Positions 9,088-19,385 are shown, counted from the stretch's first letter. The stretch: DNA of 64,000 nucleotides from AR5 sp041497115 (GCA_041497115.1 JBGQFW010000006.1:1-64000), one strand, 5' to 3'. A program made the numbers and translations. Notes: a model not told the origin generated them from the letters alone.

Positions 9088-11349
9088 ATGGGCTGGCGGC
9101 GCGGCCCGCTGGTCCCGCTCGCCGCCGCGTTCGGCGCCGGCCTCGCCGCGGCGCCCTCGCTGACGCTGGCGGCGGCGTGCGCCGCGTGGGCGCTGGCGGC
9201 AGCCGCCGGCCTCGGGCTGGTGGCCCTCGCCCGCCCGCGGGCCGCGAGCGGCGGGCTGCTCGTCGCCGTCGCCGCGCTCGGCGCCCTCCGCGGGCTGGCG
9301 GCGCCACCGCCGGTGGACGACGTCGCGCGGCTGGCGCTACCGCGGACCGCGCGCGTCGAGGGACGGCTGGCAGACGAGCCGCTCGGCTGGACCGCCGAGC
9401 GCACACGGCTCGTGGTCGCCGTCGAGCGGGTGGACGGGCAGCCGCGCTCGGGCACGATCCAGCTCACGGCCTACGGAGCGGCGCCGCCGCTGGCCGAGGG
9501 GCAGCGCGTCACCGCCGAGGCCCGGCTCGATCGTCCGGTCGGCTTCCGCAACCCCGGGACGTACGACTACGCCGAGCGCCTCGCCCGCCTCGGCATCGCC
9601 GTCGTCGGCACCGCACGGGCCGATCGGCTCGTGGCCCCCGAGGCCGAGCCGCCGTGGCACGCGCGCGTCAAGCGCGCCGCCGTCGCGGCGATGCGCGAGG
9701 CGCTGCCGCCGGTGTCGGCCGCGCTGCTCGCCGGGCTCCTGCTGGGCGAGCGGACCGACCTGCCGCCTGATGTTGACGCGGCGTTCCGGCGGGCGGGCGT
9801 CTACCACGTGCTCGCGGTGTCCGGGTTCAACGTGGCGCTGGTGGCCTCCAGCGCCTGGACGCTGCTGGCCCTCGCGCGGCTCCCGCGCCGGGCGGCCTCG
9901 CTCGGCGCGCTCGCGGTCGTGCTCGGCTTCGCGGTGGTCGTGGGCCCCCAGCCCTCCGTGCTGCGCGCCACGATCATGGCCACGATCGTCCTGGGCGCCC
10001 TCGTGCTCGAGCGCGAGGCCGCGGTGCTCAACAGCCTGGCGCTCGCGGCGCTGGTGATCCTGGCCCTGCGGCCGGGCGATCTCTACGATCCCGGCTTCCA
10101 GCTCTCGTTCGCGGCGACGGCCGGCATCGTGCTGGCGCCGATGCCGCGCAGCACGCTGGCGGCGGCGGTGGCGGTCAGCCTCGCCGCCCAGCTCGCCGTC
10201 CTGCCCATCGCGCTCGCCCACTTCAATCAGGTCTCCACGATCGGCGTCGTCGCCAACCTGGCCGTCGTGCCGCTCGCCGGCGTCGCCACCGTGCTGGGAT
10301 TGGTCGGCGTGGCGGCCGGCGCCGCCAGCGCGCTCCTCGCCGGCTGGCTGTTCGCGGCGGCGTGGCCGGTGCTGCTCCTGCTGCGCTGGGCGGTGGCGCT
10401 GGCGGCGGCCGTGCCCGGCGCGGTCCTGCACCTGCCCGCGCCGGGGCCCGCCGCGATCGCCGGCTACGCCGTCGCGCTCGCGCTCGGCCTGGCGGCGTGG
10501 CACGCGCGCCAGACGCGGCGGACGCTCGCCGGGCGCCTGGCGGTGGCCGCCGCCGCGCTCGCGCTGGGGAGCGTGCTGCTGGCCCTCTGGCCGATGCTGC
10601 GGCCCGCCGACGGCCGGCTGCGCGTGAGCGTCCTCGACGTCGGCCAGGGCGACGCGATCGTGATCGAGGGGCCCGACGGCCGCGCGGTGGTGGTGGACGC
10701 CGGCGCCGGGGGCGCCTGGCGGCTGGACGCGGGCGAGCGCGTGGTCGCGCCGTTCCTCTGGAACCGGGGCATCCGGCGGCTCGCCGCCGCCGTCGTCACC
10801 CACGCCGATCTCGACCACGCCGGCGGCATGGCGGCGATCCGCGCGCTCTTCACGGTGGACGACGCGTGGGACGCGGCGCCGGGTCGCAGCCCGCTCGCTC
10901 TCGGCGGCGCCGTCCTCACGCCGCTGGCGACCGCCGCCACCGGCCGCAACGACGCCGCCCGCGTGGTCCGCCTCGACTTCGGCGTCGTCTCGGTGCTCCT
11001 CGCCTCGGACATCGAGGGGCCGGGCGAGCAGGCGCTGCTCGCCTCCGGCGCGCCGCTGGGCGCGACGGTGCTGAAGGTGGCGCACCACGGCTCGCGCACC
11101 TCCAGCGGGGCCCCGTTCCTCGCCGCGGTGCGACCCGCCGTCGCCGTCATCTCGGTGGGCGCGCGCAACACCTACGGCCATCCCGACGCCGGCGTCGTCG
11201 GCCGCCTCGCCGACGGCGGCGCCGTCCTCTACCGCACCGACCGCGACGGCGCGGTGCTGCTGGAGAGCGATGGCCGCGCGCTCGACGTCACGCGCTGGGC
11301 CGCCCGCGCGACCGCACGCTATTGCCTCGACCCGGAAACGACCTGTTAG
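9088..11349 (+). CDS. comEC: ComEC/Rec2 DNA-uptake channel
   Basis: Inner-membrane channel for single-stranded DNA in natural transformation. The 753-residue protein has an N-terminal DUF4131 region, a central competence domain (LLLGERTDLPPDVDAAFRRAGVYH begins it, then multiple helices) and a C-terminal metallo-beta-lactamase-like domain (SVLDVGQGDAIVIEG, THADLDHAGG, KVAHHGSRTSS). The metal-binding motifs are intact, consistent with the nuclease function proposed for this domain. ATG 9088 directly follows comEA. The gene looks complete, so the organism may be transformable if pilus genes exist elsewhere. Confidence 0.93.
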   Translation: MGWRRGPLVPLAAAFGAGLAAAPSLTLAAACAAWALAAAAGLGLVALARPRAASGGLLVAVAALGALRGLAAPPPVDDVARLALPRTARVEGRLADEPLGWTAERTRLVVAVERVDGQPRSGTIQLTAYGAAPPLAEGQRVTAEARLDRPVGFRNPGTYDYAERLARLGIAVVGTARADRLVAPEAEPPWHARVKRAAVAAMREALPPVSAALLAGLLLGERTDLPPDVDAAFRRAGVYHVLAVSGFNVALVASSAWTLLALARLPRRAASLGALAVVLGFAVVVGPQPSVLRATIMATIVLGALVLEREAAVLNSLALAALVILALRPGDLYDPGFQLSFAATAGIVLAPMPRSTLAAAVAVSLAAQLAVLPIALAHFNQVSTIGVVANLAVVPLAGVATVLGLVGVAAGAASALLAGWLFAAAWPVLLLLRWAVALAAAVPGAVLHLPAPGPAAIAGYAVALALGLAAWHARQTRRTLAGRLAVAAAALALGSVLLALWPMLRPADGRLRVSVLDVGQGDAIVIEGPDGRAVVVDAGAGGAWRLDAGERVVAPFLWNRGIRRLAAAVVTHADLDHAGGMAAIRALFTVDDAWDAAPGRSPLALGGAVLTPLATAATGRNDAARVVRLDFGVVSVLLASDIEGPGEQALLASGAPLGATVLKVAHHGSRTSSGAPFLAAVRPAVAVISVGARNTYGHPDAGVVGRLADGGAVLYRTDRDGAVLLESDGRALDVTRWAARATARYCLDPETTC

Positions 11350-11352
11350 AAT
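11344..11352 (+). promoter_or_regulatory. extended -10-like box just upstream of dapL
   Basis: TG, one base, then TAGAAT at 11347-11352 (5 of 6 to TATAAT), overlapping the comEC stop codon and ending 8 nt before ATG 11361. No Shine-Dalgarno sequence lies between. The spacing would put the transcript start at or beside the ATG, the pattern of leaderless mRNAs. Confidence 0.45.
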
Positions 11353-11360
11353 TGGCGACC

Positions 11361-12596
11361 ATGGCGAAGGTCAACGAGCACTACCTCAAGCTCAAGTCGA
11401 GCTACCTGTTCAGCGAGATCGCGCGCCGCCTCCGGGAGTTCCAGGCCGCGCACCCGGACGCGCGCATCATCCGGCTCGGCATCGGCGACGTCACCCAGCC
11501 GCTGCCGCCGGCCGTCATCCGGGCCCTGCACGAGGCGGTGGACGAGATGGCGCGGGCCGAGACGTTCCGCGGCTACGGCCCCGACGCCGGCTACGAGTTC
11601 CTCATCGCGCTCATCGCCAAGCACGACTACGGCGCCCGCGGTGTCAACATCGCGCCGGACGAGATCTTCGTCAGCGACGGCAGCAAGAGCGACAGCGGCA
11701 ACATCCAGGAGATCTTCGCCGCCGACGCCACCGTGGCCCTGACCGATCCGGTCTACCCCGTGTACATGGACAGCAACGTGATGGCCGGCCGCACCGGCCC
11801 GGCCGACGAGCGCGGCCGCTACGCCGGGGTCGTCTACCTGCCGTGCACGGCCGAGAACCACTTCGAGCCGCCGCTGCCCGACCGCCCGGTGGACATGGTC
11901 TACCTGTGCTTTCCGAACAATCCGACCGGCGCCGTCCTGACGAAGCCGGCGCTCGAGAAGTGGGTGGATTGGGCGCGGCAGACGGGCGCGGTGATCCTCT
12001 ACGACGCCGCCTACGAGGCGTACATCCGCGACCCCGCCGTCCCCCACTCGATCTACGAGGTCGAGGGCGCGCGCGAGGTGGCGATCGAGTTCCGCTCGTT
12101 CTCCAAGAGCGCGGGGTTCACCGGCACGCGCTGCGCGTTCACCGTCGTGCCCAAGGACGTCACCGGCCGCACCGCCGGCGGCGAGCGCGTGGCGCTCAAC
12201 GGGCTCTGGCTGCGGCGGCAGTCGACGAAGTTCAACAGCGTGCCCTACATCATCCAGAAGGGCGCCGCCGCCGTGTACACCGAGGAGGGGCAGACGCAGG
12301 TCCGCGCGCTCGTCGATCACTACATGGAGAACGCGCGGATCATCCGCAGCGGCCTCGCCGCGACCGGCCTCACCGTCTACGGTGGCGAGAACGCGCCGTA
12401 CATCTGGCTCCGGACGCCGCCCGGCCTGTCCTCGTGGGACTTCTTCGACAAGCTCCTGAACGAGGCCCACGTCGTCGGCACGCCGGGCGCCGGGTTCGGC
12501 CCCGCCGGCGAAGGCTACTTCCGCCTCACCGCCTTCGGCTCGCGCGCCCAGACCGAGGAAGCCATCGCCCGCATCAAGACCCGCCTCTCCCGCTAG
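11361..12596 (+). CDS. dapL: LL-diaminopimelate aminotransferase
   Basis: Converts tetrahydrodipicolinate directly to LL-diaminopimelate with glutamate, bypassing the succinyl and acetyl routes. The 411-residue PLP enzyme has the DapL hallmarks: N-terminal VNEHYLKLKSSYLFSEIARR, RLGIGDVTQPLPP, the SDGSKSDSGNIQ segment, PNNPTGAVL, and the Schiff-base Lys249 in RSFSKSAGFTGTR. Length matches the plant/Chlamydia/bacterial DapL family. It lies apart from dapA and dapB (18.5 kb) but in the same orientation. Copy B of the palindromic element begins 8 nt after the stop. Confidence 0.95.
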   Translation: MAKVNEHYLKLKSSYLFSEIARRLREFQAAHPDARIIRLGIGDVTQPLPPAVIRALHEAVDEMARAETFRGYGPDAGYEFLIALIAKHDYGARGVNIAPDEIFVSDGSKSDSGNIQEIFAADATVALTDPVYPVYMDSNVMAGRTGPADERGRYAGVVYLPCTAENHFEPPLPDRPVDMVYLCFPNNPTGAVLTKPALEKWVDWARQTGAVILYDAAYEAYIRDPAVPHSIYEVEGAREVAIEFRSFSKSAGFTGTRCAFTVVPKDVTGRTAGGERVALNGLWLRRQSTKFNSVPYIIQKGAAAVYTEEGQTQVRALVDHYMENARIIRSGLAATGLTVYGGENAPYIWLRTPPGLSSWDFFDKLLNEAHVVGTPGAGFGPAGEGYFRLTAFGSRAQTEEAIARIKTRLSR

Positions 12597-12604
12597 CTGT
12601 TCAC

Positions 12605-12756
12605 GGCGGAGCGGGCGGGCGGGGCCCCGGGGGTCCGGCGACCACGAGCGGCGCGGCGTAGGTCCCGTCGACGCCTCCATACTCCGGACGCCGCCTGTAA
12701 TCGTTGGGAGTGAAACGGGTCGGCGGACCCCCGGGGCCCCGCCCGCCCGCTCCGCC
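12605..12756 (-). repeat. long palindromic intergenic element, copy B
   Basis: Arms of 39 bp (12605-12643 and 12718-12756) pair with a single mismatch around a 74-nt core (12644-12717). Read on the - strand, the core begins CGTTTCACTCCCAAC and ends GACCTACGCCGCGCCGCTCGT minus its first base, the same ends as copy C, with a diverged middle of equal length. It therefore lies in inverted orientation to copy C. It begins 8 nt after the dapL stop. Confidence 0.88.
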
Positions 12757-12919
12757 TGACCGCCAGCAGACGGGACGATTGCTGCGGCGTCTGGCGTCGC
12801 AGATCCGGTGGGACGCCGAAAGCGGCGATGCTCAGGGAGCAGCGGAAAAGCTCGTCGGTAGAAACCGAACCGGTCGGATCGAACGGCGAGCGAAGTTCGA
12901 GATCAGTTCCGAGCGGGGA
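12757..12919. other. spacer between palindromic copies B and C
   Basis: 163 bp inside the 481-bp gene-free stretch between dapL and rpoA. It contains short imperfect palindromes (for example around CCGAACCGGTCGG) but no convincing ORF, promoter or RNA gene. ORFs that can be drawn across it run through the repeat arms and show no family resemblance. Confidence 0.6.
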
Positions 12920-13063
12920 GGTCGGCGGTGGGTGGGGCTGGGGGTCCGCCGACCCGTTTCACTCCCAACCTAGGCAGGCGCGCCGTGGTGTGTGGTGGCG
13001 TCGAACGGACCTACGCCGCGCCGCTCGTGGTCGCCGGACCCCCAGCCCCACCTGCCGCCGACC
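12920..13063 (+). repeat. long palindromic intergenic element, copy C
   Basis: Arms of 35 bp (12920-12954 and 13029-13063) pair with about three mismatches around a 74-nt core (12955-13028) that starts CGTTTCACTCCCAAC and ends CCGCGCCGCTCGT. It shares both core ends with copy B in opposite orientation. It ends 14 nt downstream of the rpoA stop, so copies B and C together fill the convergent dapL/rpoA junction. Confidence 0.88.
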
Positions 13064-13077
13064 GGGTCGCGCGCGGG

Positions 13078-14088
13078 CTACGTCTCGTAGGCGCGCTCGT
13101 ATTGCGAGCGCAGGCGCTCCAGCTCTTCGGGGTCGAGCTTCATGCCGAGCGACAGTCCCATCTCGCCGAGGATCGTCTTGATCTCGTTGAGCGACTTCTT
13201 GCCGAAGTTCTTGGTCTTGAGCAGCTCGGCCTCGGTCTTCTGCACGAGGTCGGCGATGGTGCGGATGTTCGCGGTCTTCAGGCAGTTGGAGGCCCGCACC
13301 GAGAGCTCCAGCTCGTCCACGTTGCGGAAGAGGTTGTCGTTCAGCTCGGTGCGCGGATGCGTCTCGTCACGGCCCGTCTCCTCCTCCGCCGGCGCCGCCT
13401 CGGGGAAGTCCATCAGGAGATTGAAATGGTCCTGCAGGATGCGCGCGGCCTCGCCCACCGCGATGGCGGGCGTCACGCTGCCGTCCGTCCACACCTCGAC
13501 GACGAGGCGCTCGGGCGGCTCGTCGCCGGCGGGCGCGGTGCCGATCGGCTCCACCTTGAAGCTCACGCGCTTGACCGGCGAGAAATTGGCGTCGAGCAGG
13601 ATCGCGTTGATCGGCAGCGCCTCCGGCTCGCGCTTCTCGGCCGAGACGTAGCCGCGTCCGCGCTCGACACAGACCTCCATCTCCAGCACGCCGTCCTTGT
13701 CCAGCGTGGACAGCGGCACGTCGGGTGTGAGGATCTCGACGTCGGCGTCGGGCTCGAAGTCGCCCGCCTTCACCTGCCCGGCGCCGTGGGCCTTGAGGCG
13801 CAGGATCTTGGGCCGGTTCACGTGCAGCGCGAACACGACTTTGCGCAGGTTCAGGATGATGTCGAGCGTGTCCTCGGTCACTCCCGGCATGTGGGAGAAC
13901 TCGTGCAGGACGTTCTCGATCTTCACCCAGGTGGGCGCGGCGCCGTGGATGGCCGACAGCAGCACGCGACGATAGGCGATGCCGACCGTCAGCGCGAACC
14001 CCGGCTCGAACGCCTCGATGGCGAGCTTGCCGTAGGTGCGGTCGGAGGTGATCCACTCGTGGCGTGCAGGGAGCTGAAGCTCCAGCAT
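13078..14088 (-). CDS. rpoA: DNA-directed RNA polymerase subunit alpha, stand-alone
   Basis: A 336-residue alpha subunit with both domains. The N-terminal domain carries the dimer and beta/beta-prime contact region (RRVLLSAIHGAAP, VLHEFSHMPGVTEDTLDIIL). The C-terminal domain (from about residue 255) keeps the DNA-binding helix with Arg and Asn in SVRASNCLK and the TKNFGKKSLNEIK hairpin. Two things are unusual: no ribosomal protein genes flank it (rplQ and rpsD are absent), and the normally conserved GN(A/S)LRR reads GIAYRR. It may be a second, specialised alpha or a relocated sole copy. GAAGGGGG precedes the ATG, and a clear promoter lies upstream. Confidence 0.93.
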   Translation of the reverse strand: MLELQLPARHEWITSDRTYGKLAIEAFEPGFALTVGIAYRRVLLSAIHGAAPTWVKIENVLHEFSHMPGVTEDTLDIILNLRKVVFALHVNRPKILRLKAHGAGQVKAGDFEPDADVEILTPDVPLSTLDKDGVLEMEVCVERGRGYVSAEKREPEALPINAILLDANFSPVKRVSFKVEPIGTAPAGDEPPERLVVEVWTDGSVTPAIAVGEAARILQDHFNLLMDFPEAAPAEEETGRDETHPRTELNDNLFRNVDELELSVRASNCLKTANIRTIADLVQKTEAELLKTKNFGKKSLNEIKTILGEMGLSLGMKLDPEELERLRSQYERAYET

Positions 14089-14156
14089 GAGACCCCCTTC
14101 AAGTTCCTGGATCGAGGAAGTAAGCGGATTCGCGGACCGGTGACCCCAGGTCCGAG

Positions 14157-14186
14157 AGTATACCAGACGTTCACGCCGCGCGTCAC
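14157..14186 (-). promoter_or_regulatory. promoter for rpoA
   Basis: On the - strand, GTGACG (14186-14181), an 18-bp spacer and TATACT (14162-14157), with TG one base before the -10 box forming an extended -10. The leader would be about 60 nt and includes the GAAGGGGG ribosome binding site. It lies in the 138-bp divergent region shared with mltG. Confidence 0.6.
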
Positions 14187-14211
14187 CGCGGGCCCGGGGT
14201 GCCGGTCGGGG

Positions 14212-14217
14212 TAGACT
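14212..14217 (+). promoter_or_regulatory. -10-like box just upstream of mltG
   Basis: TAGACT at 14212-14217 (4 of 6 to TATAAT) ends 9 nt before ATG 14227 with no ribosome binding site between. A matching -35 is not evident. The spacing fits a leaderless transcript. Confidence 0.35.
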
Positions 14218-14226
14218 CGAAATATC

Positions 14227-15225
14227 ATGCGGTTACGGCGCCTCCTCCCGGCCCTCGCAATCGTAATGACCGCCCTGACGGGCGGGACGCTGGCCTGGCT
14301 GGCGCTCACCCCGGCGCCGGCCGTGCAGGCCGGCCCCCTGATCGTGGACATCCCCGCCCACGAGGGGCTGCTGGCCATCGCCGATCGGCTGAGCCGGGCC
14401 GGCGTGGTGCGCAGCCGCGCGGCCTTCCTCGCGCTCGCCGTCCTGCGCGGCAGCGTGCGCCGGCTCAAGGCCGGCGAGTACGAGGTGCCGCGCGACGCCT
14501 CGACGCCCGACGTGCTGGAGCTGCTCGAGGCCGGGCGCGTGCGGCAGCACGTGATCCTCCACCCCGAGGGGGCGACCGTCGGCGAGCTGGCGCGGCTGCT
14601 CCAGGACGAGCGGCTGGCCGCCACCGACGACGTGCTGCGCGCGGCGGGCGACGCACGGCTGCTCCAGGGGCTGGGAATCCCCGGACCGAGCGTCGAGGGC
14701 TACCTCTTCCCCGACACCTACCGGTTCGTGCGCGGCATGTCGGCCGAGGAGATGCTGACGCGGATGGTGCAGCGCACGCGCGCGAAGCTCACGCCCGAGA
14801 TGGTGGCGCAGGCGCAGGCGCGCGGGCTCACCGTCCACCAGCTCCTCACGCTGGCCTCGATCGTCGAGCGCGAGGCGGTCGACGCCGGCGAGCGGCGGCT
14901 GATCGCCGCGGTGTTCTGGAACCGGCTGCGGCGGGACATGCCGTTGCAGTCCGATCCGACCGTGCAGTATGCGGTGTCCAAGGAGCGCCGCGCGCTCACG
15001 CGCGGGGACCTGGCCACCGAGGACCCCTACAACACGTACGTGCACCGCGGGCTGCCGCCGGGACCGATCGCCAGCCCGGGGCTGGCGGCCATCGAGGCCA
15101 CGCTGGACCCGGCCCCGGTCAACTACCTGTACTTCGTCGCCCGCGACGACCGCCGTCACTACTTCTCGACGAGCGTCGCCGAGCACAACGCGGCGGTGGC
15201 GCGCTACCGCCACCGGCCGCGCTAG
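14227..15225 (+). CDS. mltG: endolytic murein transglycosylase MltG
   Basis: Cleaves nascent glycan strands and is thought to set chain length at the inner membrane. The 332-residue YceG-family protein has an N-terminal membrane anchor (LLPALAIVMTALTGGTLAWL), a LysM-like segment, the EGYLFPDTYRF signature and the catalytic glutamate region LASIVEREAVDAGERR, followed by QSDPTVQYA and DPYNTYVHRGLPPGPI. All key motifs are present and length is normal. It diverges from rpoA and is followed 35 bp later by plsC. Confidence 0.93.
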   Translation: MRLRRLLPALAIVMTALTGGTLAWLALTPAPAVQAGPLIVDIPAHEGLLAIADRLSRAGVVRSRAAFLALAVLRGSVRRLKAGEYEVPRDASTPDVLELLEAGRVRQHVILHPEGATVGELARLLQDERLAATDDVLRAAGDARLLQGLGIPGPSVEGYLFPDTYRFVRGMSAEEMLTRMVQRTRAKLTPEMVAQAQARGLTVHQLLTLASIVEREAVDAGERRLIAAVFWNRLRRDMPLQSDPTVQYAVSKERRALTRGDLATEDPYNTYVHRGLPPGPIASPGLAAIEATLDPAPVNYLYFVARDDRRHYFSTSVAEHNAAVARYRHRPR

Positions 15226-15242
15226 CCGCCGTGCAACCCGCG

Positions 15243-15251
15243 TGCTATAAA
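15243..15251 (+). promoter_or_regulatory. extended -10-like box just upstream of plsC
   Basis: TG, one base, then TATAAA at 15246-15251 (5 of 6 to TATAAT), ending 9 nt before ATG 15261. No Shine-Dalgarno sequence follows, and no convincing -35 is seen. As with dapL, this placement would give a transcript starting at or beside the ATG. Confidence 0.45.
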
Positions 15252-15260
15252 ACCCGCGAG

Positions 15261-15916
15261 ATGTCGACCGCCCTGTCGCCGACGCCCCGCGCGGCCGCCG
15301 CGCCGGGGCCGTTCCCGCTCCTCTACCAGGCGCTGCGCGCCCCGGTGGGCGCCGCGCTCGCGCGGTGGTTCGACTTGCGCGTCGAAGGACTCGAGCACCT
15401 GCCCGCGGCCGGCCCGTACCTCATCGCCGCCAACCATCACAACTACCTCGACGGCGTGGTGCTGGCGGTGGCGGTGCCGGCGCCGATCGGCTTCCTCGTG
15501 ATGCCGCGCGTGTGGCGGGCGACGCCGCTCCACCCGTGGCTGCATCGCCGCCTCGGCTCGATCCCGCTCAGCCTCGAGCGTCCCGACGTCGGCGCGCTCC
15601 GCGCCGCGCTGCGCGCGCTGGAGGCGGGACGCGTCGTCGGCATCTTCCCGGAGGGCCCGTTCAGCGTGCGCGGGCGGCTCGAGCACGGCCGGCCCGGCGT
15701 CGGGCTGCTGGCGCTGCGCGCCGACGTGCCGGTGGTGCCGGCCGGCATCCACGGCACCTACCAGGCGCTCCTGCACCGGCGCGGCTACATTCCGCGCCGC
15801 GTGCCGCTGGCCGTGCGCTTCGGGCCGGCGCGGCGGTTCGCCGGCGAGGGACGGGGCCGCGCGACGCGCTCGCGCATCACGCAGCGGATCATGGACGACA
15901 TCGCCGCCCTGCTCCC

Positions 15917-15920
<4 letters not shown>
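15261..15920 (+). CDS. plsC: 1-acyl-sn-glycerol-3-phosphate acyltransferase family protein
   Basis: A 219-residue PlsC-type acyltransferase, predicted to add the second acyl chain to lysophosphatidate at the inner membrane. It has the HX4D catalytic motif (NHHNYLDG), the substrate-binding block FPEGPFS and the VVPAGIHGTY block, all correctly ordered. The N-terminus begins with a short hydrophobic helix. The stop overlaps the argH start as ATGA. Other acyl acceptors (for example ornithine lipid or lysophospholipid) cannot be excluded. Confidence 0.85.
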
Positions 15921-17307
<1,387 letters not shown>

Positions 17308-17311
<4 letters not shown>

Positions 17312-18396
17312 CCGCCCGCCGCCGGCGGGCGCTGGCGCCGTGGCTGGTCGCGGCGCTGGTCGTGCTCGCCCTGCCGGCCTGCGGCCGCAAGGGGCTCCCG
17401 GTGGCGCCGGAGCGGCGGCTGCCCATGCCCGTCAGCGACCTGCGCGGCGTCGTGCGCGAGGGCGCGGTGGAGCTCGCCTGGACCGTGCCGCAGCGCCGGG
17501 TGGACAACAGCCGGCTGATCGATCCCGGTCTGGCGCGCGTCTTCCGCGTGGAGGACGGAGGCCAGGGCGACCCGCGCGCCGCGCTGCTCGTGGACGACCG
17601 GATCGCCGGCTACACCGAGATCGGCACGATCCGGCTCGCCGATCCGCCCTCCCCGCTCGTGCAGGGCAGCCGCGTGACCTTCGCCGACCAGCGCGCGCTC
17701 ACCCTCGGCCGGCGCTACACCTACGTGGTCGTCGTCGCCGACTCCCAGGGGCGGACGAGCGCGCCCTCGCCGCGCCTGTCGCTGGCCTTCGCGGCGGCGC
17801 CGGCGCCGCCCGGCGAGCTGGGCGCCCGGCCCGGCGACCGCGAGGTGCGCCTGACCTGGCAGCCGCCCGCGCGGCTGACCGACGGCGGCGCGATCGTCGG
17901 CCCCCTCGTCTACGAGATCCTGCGCGCGCCCGCCCCCGGCGTGCCGCTGGCGCCGCTGGCCCGCACCGAGCCCGGCGCCACGTCGGCGGTGGACCGCGCG
18001 GTGGACAACGACCACACCTATCACTACGCGGTCCGGGCGATCCGCCGCGCGGGCAACACCTCCGTCGAGGGCGAGCCGACCGTGGCGGTGGCGGTGACGC
18101 CGGTGCACACGACGCCGCCGGCGCCGCCCGCCGACCTCGTCGCGATCCCCTCCGAGGGCGTCGTGCGGCTGTCGTGGACGCCGAGTCCCGACCTCGACGT
18201 GGCCACCTACGTCGTCTACCGCGCCGCGGGGGCCGGGCCGCTCACCCGGGTGGGCGCCGTGCGCGTGCCCGCCGCCACCTTCACCGACCGCGACGTGTCG
18301 GCCGGCGCCTGGCGCTACGCCGTCACCGCCCAGGACTCCAGCGCGCGCGTCAACGAGAGCCCGCCGTCGAACGAGGTGACCGTCACCGTCCCCTGA
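17308..18396 (+). CDS. LptM-like lipoprotein with fibronectin type III repeats
   Basis: A 362-residue predicted outer-membrane lipoprotein. A signal peptide ends in the lipobox LPAC followed by GRKG, the short CG(R/Q)KGP start of LptM (YifL), the small lipoprotein that assists LptD/E assembly. Unlike LptM it continues with about three beta-sandwich repeats resembling fibronectin III (residues about 40-158, 160-265 and 270-362; each has an AW or LTW/LSW strand and a Y-x-Y/V strand). Its place between argH and dapA recalls proteobacterial LptM genes, which sit beside lysine genes. The function of the repeats is unknown. Confidence 0.75.
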
Positions 18397-18410
18397 GCGC
18401 CCTCCGCGCC

Positions 18411-18439
18411 TTGACTTCGCCGGGAAAAAAGGCAACGAT
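18411..18439 (+). promoter_or_regulatory. possible promoter for dapA
   Basis: TTGACT at 18411-18416, a 17-bp spacer and a weak AACGAT at 18434-18439, in the 98-bp gap before dapA. An A6 run lies in the spacer. The leader would carry GGGAG before ATG 18495. The -35 box is good and the -10 box poor. Confidence 0.4.
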
Positions 18440-18494
18440 CACCGTCACACGCGCTCGGGAGAGGCGACACGGGCCTGGTGGCCGGGAGACAGTC

Positions 18495-19385
18495 ATGAGC
18501 CAGACGACGTTCCAGGGATCGCTCGTCGCGTTGGTCACCCCGTTCCGCAACGGTCAGGTGGACGAGGCGAAGGTGCGCGAGCTCGTGGAGTTCCACGTCG
18601 CCAACGGCACCGACGGCCTGATCCCGTGCGGGACGACCGGCGAGTCGCCGACCCTCTCCCACGACGAGCACAAGCGCGTCGTCGAGGTCGTCGTGGACGC
18701 CGCGCGCAAGCGCATTCCGGTCATCGCCGGCACCGGCTCGAACTCCACCGCCGAGGCGATCGACCTCACGCGCCACGCCGAGCGGGCGGGCGCCAGCGGC
18801 GCGCTCGTCGTCAACCCGTACTACAACAAACCCACGCAGGACGGCCTCTACCGTCACTTCCGCGCGGTGGCGGAGTCGGTGGCGATCCCGATCCTCGCCT
18901 ACAACATCCAGAGCCGCACCGCCGTCAACGTCGAGACGGCGACGCTGGCGCGGCTGGCCCGCGACTGCCGCAACCTCGTCGGCGTCAAGGAAGCCTCCGG
19001 CAGCCTCGACCAGATGAGCCAGGTGATCGCCGCCTGCGGCCCGAACTTCGCGGTGCTGTCGGGCGACGACAACATCACGCTGGCGCTGCTGGCCATCGGC
19101 GGCCACGGCGTCGTCTCGGTCATCGCCAACATCGTCCCCCGCGAGACCGCCGACATGGTGCACGCCGCGCTGGAGGGCGACTTCAAGCGCGCCCGCGAGC
19201 TCCACTACCGGCTCTTCCCGCTGGCGCGGGCCGCCTTCCTGGAGACGAACCCCATCCCGATCAAGGAAGCGATGGCGATGGCCGGGATGCTGGAGCCGGA
19301 GTTCCGGCTGCCGATGTGCCGGATGAGCGACGCGAACCGCGAGACCCTGCGCGGCATTCTCCGGCAGTACGCGCTCGTCAAGTAG
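18495..19385 (+). CDS. dapA: 4-hydroxy-tetrahydrodipicolinate synthase
   Basis: Condenses aspartate semialdehyde with pyruvate, the first committed lysine step. The 296-residue TIM barrel has the PCGTTGESPTL pyruvate-binding loop, NPYYNKPTQDG with the catalytic Tyr, and the Schiff-base Lys165 in GVKEASGS. One residue is unusual: the loop normally written YN(V/I)P(G/S)RT reads YNIQSRT, so the conserved proline is Gln. The Arg that binds the substrate carboxylate is kept. GGGAG precedes ATG 18495, and dapB follows 18 bp after the stop. Confidence 0.95.
   Translation: MSQTTFQGSLVALVTPFRNGQVDEAKVRELVEFHVANGTDGLIPCGTTGESPTLSHDEHKRVVEVVVDAARKRIPVIAGTGSNSTAEAIDLTRHAERAGASGALVVNPYYNKPTQDGLYRHFRAVAESVAIPILAYNIQSRTAVNVETATLARLARDCRNLVGVKEASGSLDQMSQVIAACGPNFAVLSGDDNITLALLAIGGHGVVSVIANIVPRETADMVHAALEGDFKRARELHYRLFPLARAAFLETNPIPIKEAMAMAGMLEPEFRLPMCRMSDANRETLRGILRQYALVK

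Noticed and set aside
12597..13077. CRISPR array, small RNA gene or insertion sequence remnant in the dapL/rpoA gap
   Set aside because: There are only two inverted copies of one palindrome, no regularly spaced direct repeats, no transposase fragment and no flanking target duplication that I could see.
12928..14214. Long + strand ORF antisense to rpoA
   Set aside because: It covers rpoA on the opposite strand and is a high-GC shadow frame without family features. Similar long antisense ORFs occur across the whole window.
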